From Liolophura sinensis (Eukaryota > Mollusca > Polyplacophora > Chitonida > Chitonidae), in NCBI RefSeq assembly GCF_032854445.1, contig NC_088302.1, positions 50,250,046 to 50,314,045 on the forward strand: DNA of 64,000 nucleotides, given 5' to 3'. How positions within the stretch are numbered: the stretch's first letter is position 1; each line of letters starts with the position of its first letter. The translations under genes and the position numbers were made by a program. Positions 51,601-60,600 of the stretch are shown here, in pieces. A model generated the notes under the pieces. It worked only from the letters and a program-made list of their open reading frames with translations. It ran no database searches and had not been told where the DNA came from.

Positions 51601-54600
51601 ATGCAGTGGGCGTATTTTTATATCTTACGTTATTTAACCTGTCATTTCCAGGTCACAGCTCCAAAGTTTTTCGAGTGAGGTGGTCTCCCTTGAGGGAGGG
51701 CATATTGTGTAGTGGCTCAGATGATGGGTAAGTTAATGTATGGTGTTCAGTTTAATATTTAGTTCTTATTGCTATAGATTTTCATGAAACTTATGTCGTA
51801 TTGTCCTTTTTTTTTCATACTTAGTGTTAATTCTTTTAGGGAAAATAACATATAAAGTGTCTACAAATCTGAATTGACTAGTTGTATATGCATCAAGCTG
51901 TTTAGGGCTGTTCCAAATCATGACATTTATAAAACACACTGTTGTTATTACTGTAAAAAGAAGTATTTTCATAATTCTAATCTGTCTTTTGCTTATATAT
52001 TGCATCCTACGGATGATTTGGGGTTTGCCCAAGGCTCTGCCTGTTGTCCTCCCAGCATAATGCTTGAAAAAAGGCCAAAATATAGAATCACAAATGTCAA
52101 ACTTAGTACTGTTTATATCATTAGTCTGATACCTAACTGTATTACTTTGTTCAGTTCAATCAGGATATGGGACTACACCCAGGAGGCTTGTGTGAATGTA
52201 CTCTCCGGTCACACAGCCCCTGTGCGGGGCCTCCTCTGGAACTCAGAAGTACCCTACCTACTGATCTCTGGCAGCTGGGACTACTCTATACGGATCTGGG
52301 ACACCAGGGATGGGGCCTGTGTGGACACTGTTCTGGACCATGGAGCTGACGTCTATGGTAGTATAAGAGACGTTTACTAGCTGTTACGTGTGAGATTGTG
52401 CTAGCTGTTACGTGTGAGATTAAAAGACTGTAAGAAAAGATTCTTGAGGTACATTTCTATGTGCATTATTAATAGATGTGGGTAATTTTTATTTTGAGAG
52501 TTTTTATGTTATCTTCACTCTCGTAATAATCCTGATGGTAAAAAGGGGTTTAGGATGCAATTCCTTTGTGGAAAAAGTTCTCATGTGTGGTTCCATGATC
52601 ACGCATTTACTATACTCATAAACTGTACATTATCAACACTCCTTGTAAAAGTTAGTGTTGTTGAATTGAGATAATCATTCAGAAGGGTTAACTTTGAATT
52701 AAAGCTGTCCGATCACAAGAATTCACTCATGCTGAGCGTATATGTGATTTCTCTGCTATCCAAGGGCTGACTTCCCATCCATCTAGACCATTCGTCTTGG
52801 CCTCCTCATCACGAGATTCAACCGTGCGCATTTGGTCCTTGACCTCTCTGGTTCAGCCAATAGAAATGCACCTCATAGTTCAGCATCCTTGGGAGGTTGT
52901 CATTGGGCCAATAGGTCAGTATCAAGTTTTACCTAAAATCTTTCAGAATTTTAATATTTTATGTCTACTCCTTGTGATACAAACCACTGCGCCACCTGTT
53001 ATTAGATGTGTCACCATAACCTGCTTCATGTGACGATGAGATCCACAGTATCAGTTAAAAGTACAAGCCCTCTCTCAGATGGCACTATGGATATTATTCA
53101 TGTCTTAGTTCTGGGTGCATTGTTCTGGTTATTTGTTAACATGAGCTATTGTCCGGTTGAGTTGACTGCTTCACTGGCTAGATGAATGTCTCCTGCAGAA
53201 TTAGCTACTGTCTTGCACGAGATGATTTGTCAGGTGTTTTCTACAACAGTATGGTTTTTGGCCGTATAGTTTGGAAAGTCTTCCAACAACCTGCAGATTG
53301 TCATGTATTTCCTCCAGGTTGTCCTTAGACTCAGCCCAGTTCCCATCCACCATAATGATGAATATCGACGTAAAAGCGAAATCTTTTTGAGTACTTTGTA
53401 GAAAAACAACACTGAAATGAATAAATGAAATAAATAAAGACATCTTCTGTCTGCCAGTAAGTTTGGCCATTGTTGTTTAAGAATATTTAGGTGTGACATA
53501 ATACACTTATCAGATAACCTTTTGTCATTTACATGTTAATCATAGACATCATTGTGAGTTATCATCATTATCTATGTTTCAGACCGTGCCATGTCACAAG
53601 GCTCTATACCGTTGCTCACAGGCAAGGTGTCTAAAGAACTAGTGCAGCAGATAGACAGGCTACAAGGAAATGTCTATTCAAGAACTTTGCGTTTATTTTC
53701 AAAATTTTTCACAGTAAGCAGGCATTGATTAAAAATATTGTCTGATTATACTTTATAGCTTAAATGTTTACATGTATATGCTTGTTTGTATTTGCTGTTG
53801 TATTATGGTTGTGAAAAGTGCAATCTCCACCGTGTGACTAGAGGTTCATTGAAACATACATGTACTAAATTTGCTGTCTGAGGACGATACCTCACTGTTC
53901 TGGATCTCAAAGTTCATTCCTTTCCTCACTCTTTAAAACATTAACATGATAGAAGCAGGGTAAATACATATATGTTTTCCTGTCAAATATAAAATGTGTT
54001 GACCTGAAAGATTGAAAACAGGAGTGCAGGGAAAAATTTGACCTTAGTGATATTGGAGGGAAATCTTCTTGTTCACAGCATCCAGCAGGCACAAGTAACT
54101 TGTGGGAGTTAGTCAGTGTGGTGATGGGCCTGGATGACAGTCTTCTCTCTACCAACTACAGCAAAGGCATCATGCATGTCCGGCATCTCTCCAGGGTCAT
54201 GGCTGTATGTATCAGACAAATGTCAAGGTCACACCACATCAAGTTAACTGAAAGACTTACTCGGGCATAATTTATCCTAGATCTTTTAGATTTTCTCCAA
54301 CTGAGTGCTATTTGTTTTATGGGATGTTTTAAAAACAGTTTTTAAATTTATATTTCTGTGATCTGTAACATTTCTGAATGTTAGTTATAGTCCTCTCTGT
54401 TTCAGTCTGAAGCTCAGCAACTAGAAATGATCAAAATGGCAAAGTTCGGGGGAGGCATTGGAGCACCAACTAAAGAGGACAGCCTTAAATCAGCTGCTCA
54501 ACTCCATATTAAACTAGGCAATATACAGCGTTACTGTGAACTCATGGTGGGGCTGGGACAGGTCAGTTACATTCAAGTTCCTCACTGGCCCACAGCCTTA

Positions 54601-57600
54601 CTATGAACCTCTGGTGGGGCTGGGACAGGTCAGTTACATTCAAGCTCCTCACCTGCCTACAGCCTCACTGTGAATTCAAGTTGAGACCAGGACAGGTCAT
54701 TTACATTCAGGGTTCTCACTGGCCCACAGTGTGACTGTGAACTCATGGTGGGGCTAGAACAGGTCAGTTACATTCAGGTTCTTCACTGGCCCACAGTGTT
54801 GCTGTGAACTCATGGTGGGGCTAGAACAGGTCATTTACATTCAGGGTTCTCACTGGCCCACAGTGTCACTGTGAACTCATGGTGGGGCTAGAACAGGTCA
54901 TTTACATTCAGGGTTCTCACTGGCCCACAGTGTCACTGTGAACTCATGGTGGGGCTAGGACAGGTCATTTACATTCACAGTCTTCACTGGCCCACAGTGT
55001 TGCTGTGAACTCATTTTGGAGCTAGAACAGGTCAGTTACATTCAGGTTCTTCACTGGCCCACAGTGTCAGAGTGAACTCATGGTGGGACTAGGACAGGTC
55101 AGTTACATTCATTGTCCTCCCTGACCCCCTCCCACACCCTGAACTTGTGTGGCTAGTACAGGTCAGTTACATTCAGGTTCTTCACTGGCCCACAGTGTCA
55201 GAGTGAACTCATGGTGGGACTAGGACAGGTCAGTTACATTCATTGTCCTCCCTGACCCCCTCCCACACCCTGAACTTGTGTGGCTAGTACAGGTCAGTTA
55301 CATCCAGGATCCTCACTGCCCCACAGCCATACTGTGAACTCCTGGTGGAGCTAGGGCAGTTCAGTTACATTCAGGTTTCTCTCTGGCCCACAGCCTGACT
55401 GTGAACTCAAGTTGGGACCAGGACAGGTCATTTACATTCCAGATCCTCACTGGCCCACAGTGTCACTGTGAACTCATGGTGGGTCTAGGACAGGTCAGTT
55501 ACATTCCAGATCCTTACTGGCCAAGTGCTCCATACTGCGTCAGTTAAGATCTAGCGTATATCACCACTGTGTTCGGACTATTTCTACCAGGTGTGGAGGA
55601 TTCAGGAAGATCATCAGATATCTGGACAGATGGAATTGTTACTCCACCTATAAGCTAGAAGGCCATTGTACAAAATAAAACTTCCTGAAAATGGCATAAA
55701 ATATTAATTAAATAAATAGTGAAGTTATATATAGTTGTGTAATATAAACTGTAATACAGTTATAAAAACAGCTATATTATCGATTCCACCTTCTTGCCAG
55801 TCGCCTTAATTTCGGTTGTTTGTGGTTTTCTAATACATACATGTATTAATTGTAGCAGATAGCTACAATGTTGATTCAGATCACAAGGGAATTACTCACT
55901 CTGATATATACCTGTATATGTTATCATGTTATTACAGTGGGAGAAAGCCTTGGCAGTATCACCTGGGGTATCTATGGAGTACTGGACATCATTATCCAAA
56001 AGGTAGGGCTTCTTATCCTAATCGTGTCTGCATTTGTAGACAAGAACAGTGGGCATGGTTGACTTCTGTGAGCAGATGTAAAAGATATCCACTCACAGGG
56101 ATAGTCCTGAAAATTGTGAATTATAATGGTGAAAATTCTGTGGATTGCTTCAGCGCATTTTTTGCTCGCCTGTACGAAGTAAGGCGATGTATTACGAGAT
56201 GGGGGCAAAGTGTCAGCGTTGGTATCAGGTTAATCCTTTTTTTTTAGCTCCTGTATAATGGGCTCTCATGTATGGATTGAAGGTTAAGCCTTTTCTTTTA
56301 GCTCCTGTACATGTATAAGGGGCTCTAATTCATTGAGAGCTTTTTTGTTTAGCCACTCTGGTCTCTAGGTATGGTATGTAAATGCACATACTCAGATGGC
56401 AGGTTAAGCTTTTTTTTTAGCTCTTGTATATCAGGCTGTCATACATGGATTGAAGGTATGGTGGGTAAATGCACAATCTCGGATGCCAGGTTAAACTTTT
56501 TTTGAGCTCTTGTTTATTGGGCTATCACACATGGATTGAATGTTAGGTTTTTTTTGCTCCCTAGTTTAAGGTATGGTGTGTAAATACACATTTCCAGATG
56601 GTAGGTTAAGCTTTTTTTAGCTCCTATATAATGGCAATCATAGATGGAGAGAAAGTTATGTTTTTATTTGTGTTGTTTTTTTTTATATTTCTTTTCATCT
56701 GTGTACATCTGCAAAGGAGCTACTGATGGAAGGTTGAACTGTTTTATTGGTTTTAATTTTATAGGCTTTGTGAATGTTTTTTAATGGTTTTAATTGATAG
56801 ACTAAACTTCAGTTGTAGGAAACATGCTTTGTACAAATTAAGTGTCCATGCAGGGCAACAGTTCTTATCTACAGGGTTTCTGTGGCATTATTGCTTATGA
56901 GATTTATGGACTTTGCCAGATTTAGCATTTTTGTAGTCAAGACAAGTTTGTAGGGCTACAATTTTTATGCACATGCCTATCTACATGTTGGAGAACAAGA
57001 AGAGTATTGGGTTCCCCTGGCATTTTTTTTTACCATTTTCCTGTTTTCTTGACACACATTCAGATTGACTTCATTTTATGCTTCTGTAAACACAGATTTC
57101 TACAAGCCTTGCTTGTAGGACTACAGTTTCTTATGCAATCACTTATCTAGATAAGTTTTTTGTCTCTCTAGCTCCATGCACTTTACCAGTTTTGTGGAAT
57201 GTAAGAAATTACCTTGATGTACATGTATATTAGTCTATCTTGTAAACATGTACATAGTAGACACTGGCCGATGCATGTGCCTTCCTAAATTGTGAAGGAG
57301 TGTTTAAGCATGCAGACAGGGACTGTTGTCAGCTGGGTATTTGCTCAGCCAATAAGAGGTCTGCAGAGGCCACCCATAGTACACAGAAAACCAATCATGG
57401 GAAGCGATTTGCATGTGAAATACCACTCCAGCGAGTTGGTACTCGAACACCTCACCGTGAAGTTTTTTACTACAACAGCTCAACATTTGCTCAGCCATTC
57501 ACAGCGTTGGAATTGTTCACAGATTGCAGCATGCAGTTCACAATTCGCATATCAAAGACCACTCCCTCAGTTTTGTGCACAAACTCTTTACCACCACAAC

Positions 57601-60600
57601 ACATGATGTCTTTACCACCACAACACTTTACAACTTTTATCTTTGTTCTGATTCTATTGTCTACTTGACTGCTATAGCCGGAAGCTGGTGGGATTCTCTT
57701 GGTTTGATCTGCTGTTATAAGGTATTCTGAGTAACCCATTAAGTGTTCTCACCTGCAGGTTGATAGGAAAATAAGACAGTTGGCCAGTTATTGAAATATG
57801 GTACAAACAGGATAAAGCAGAATCACAATATAGGCTGGGGGCACTATGGAATAAACATTTATTGTATTTGTATCACATCCACAAATTATGTTATTTGTCC
57901 TCTGTCTTCCTTCCATTGACAGATATGCCGACTTCTTAATTCGAGAAGACAATGATAGCGCACTGCCATTTTGTATGGCTACCAGGGACACTTCCAAATT
58001 AGTTCACTTTCTCATCTCTAAAGGGCAAATGAAGGATGCTTTGTTGGTAGCCCAGGTGTCTTGTGAAGATGACAGGGAAATATCGCAGACACCATCATCA
58101 AACTCTGGGAACTGTGTACATGTGAATGGAGTGGAAGAACCTTCTCAAGAGAAACTGCAGTATGGGTTAAATATTATACTACATGCTTTACAGGTGCCCA
58201 TGGGCTACCTATATTAGTATATCTGTTGATAATCTAAAATGTAAAAGGCACATTTAGATGAGTTCGTATGGGAAATTCAGTGGCCTGATTCACAGTAAAA
58301 TTCCTTGTCAAGACGGAGGTATGCTCATGCTGGCTACCTCTCTGGTCATATGTGGGAAGGTATGGCAACAACCTGCAGATGGTTGTGGATTTCCCTTGGG
58401 CTCTGCCTAGTTTCCTCCAACCATAATGCTGGCTGCCATCAATAAGTGAAATATTCCTGAGTTCAGCATAAACCTCCAATCAAATAAATGAATCAACTAA
58501 ATATTTTACATACATACTTGTGTTTGTGTTTACCATAACATATCATGTTACAGACTTCTGTCCTGGGCTTGTGAGGAGCTAGCAGACTCCTACTTCAGGA
58601 AAGGGTGTCCCACCCTTTCAGCGTGTTGTCACCTGGCCATTAGTGATACTCAGGTGAGAGATTGGTTCATTCTCCCTATACATGTAGACCCACCGAAGAG
58701 GTTTTGTGAAAGTTCACCAAGAGTCGCATTTTAAGACCTTGTGTGGCTCTGACAAACTTCAGGTAGTAGAAATTACTTTTGTACATACTTTTATTTAGAA
58801 CGTGAGTATTCCTGGCTGGCTTCAGGGCCAACCTGTTGGTAATACAAGGTAACTGCTATCTTGCCATGCATGCTGTGCCATGTAGTTCTAATTGTTTTCA
58901 GAAATTTGATGTGAATCAGTGGTGAAACGCGCAGTTCTTGATTACTAGCTCATGAACTGTGGGTTGAAACCCAGCCTTGGAAAGGAAATTTCTCGATTCC
59001 ACAGTTCTTATTGTTTGTAGGGCTTTGAAGGTGGTTTTTAACACTATTCTGTCAATACTGTTGTTGAAGACCTATTGTATATCGGATCCACAGTTGTGGA
59101 TGGCGGTGAATTACTCGGGATAACAAAGTGAACAAGACCTTCATATGCCGCTGTAAACACTGGAAGTGACTTTATTGTATTACGCATTGCATATATGCAT
59201 GAACACAAGTTGCTTACATCATTACAAATAAATTGCAGACCACTTGTGTCCTATCAATATGGCATGCAGGTGTGTACATTCAATGTGGGAAAGCTGGTCA
59301 GATACATGACGAACACTGATGGTTTACTCCCATCTCATACCTGACTGCTATGACATAGGTTAAAAATTGTTCAATGCAGAACTACACAAGACAATCAACC
59401 AAATGAATAAATGTATTATTTTTCAATGCTGCCCTTGACAGAATGCCCTCCGGAAACTGATCCGTGGCAATGAACTGGAACTGGCAGCGTCTATTGGGAA
59501 GGTACTAGGAAAAGAAGACTTGTTAACTCACCTGGCTATTGAGTTCTTGGCACGCAGGTGTGAAGATTTGGGTAAATGGTAAGCAGTTTACTTTAGATTA
59601 CCTGTGTCTAGTTACAGGCGTTTTTAGTATGTAATAGCGTTAACTACATACACACAGATTTTTGTTCTTCAGTTTTTGTGATGAGGGACAAAGAATTTGC
59701 CATCGTCTTTTGTGTTAAGTGTGGATTTTTGGGTAACTTGTTAAATGGTCAATCATTCTTTCCTTAGCTGGCCCAGCTTTAATGGCAGGTAACCTACATG
59801 TATGTTGTGTGTTACATGACTACCTGTTTGTGAGCTAGGCAGTGCTGTCTTACTATGGTGTGTGCACAATGTATCTGCAGGGTAATCCACGTATGGTTAC
59901 CTGTACGCTGTTTGACTCTGTTATCTGAAAAACTTTCCAGAAGCTATTTGTCAAATTCCTATCCCTGTTTCGGCCTTTGTTGTTTGTAGTTCTATTTCAG
60001 TCTAATCCATTATGGTAAGGCTTTGTAGCTTCGTTTTTCGTAACGTCTCGTAAAGCTTTGTAACTCAGTTTTCACTTTGTAACTCAGTTTTTCAAAATTT
60101 TTGTCATGTATCTTTGTAACTCAGCTTAGAAAGCTATGTGACTCATAAAATAATAAATTTGTCATATAACATTGTGTCCCGGGCAGTCATTCACAAAAAA
60201 TGTAAATGCCAAATAAAACACTAATATGCCAGAGATACATGTCGGATGAAAGACCACTTAAAACAGTTGGGGAAAATTGTTTGGATTTGAATTTCTTTGT
60301 TTGAAACTTTGCATTCTTACATAAGCATTTTGTGTCAGAATCAGGTTTTTGCCACTTTATACATGCAGAGTGATGCACATGTGTATTCATTTTGTTTAGA
60401 GAGTTGCCTTTATTTAGCTGTCTGTTAAATTAGCCATACTGGCTACCAAAATTGTCTTCAGTCAGGGACCTGCAAGAACTCAAGCTCTACACAGGACGAT
60501 GTTTGAAGTTCATATTCTTTCTCCGGAAAATGAAGTTAGGACATGTTATAATTCATCAAGTTGAAGTCTATAAGCTCGGTTTTGACAACATGAACCAATT

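Larger units (their letters stand above)
51728..54078. other. WDR17 introns 10-13
   Basis: Introns 51728-52154, 52358-52764, 52915-53582 and 53714-54078. They hold a SINE fragment near 52005-52070 and a SINE at 53270-53440. A 21-bp direct repeat (CTAGCTGTTACGTGTGAGAT) occurs at 52378 and 52401. Confidence 0.65.

Noticed and set aside
57292-57739. Overlapping open frames of 60-120 codons in WDR17 intron 16
   Set aside because: Frames are open on both strands, with no WDR17 similarity. Exons 16 and 17 join in phase without them.
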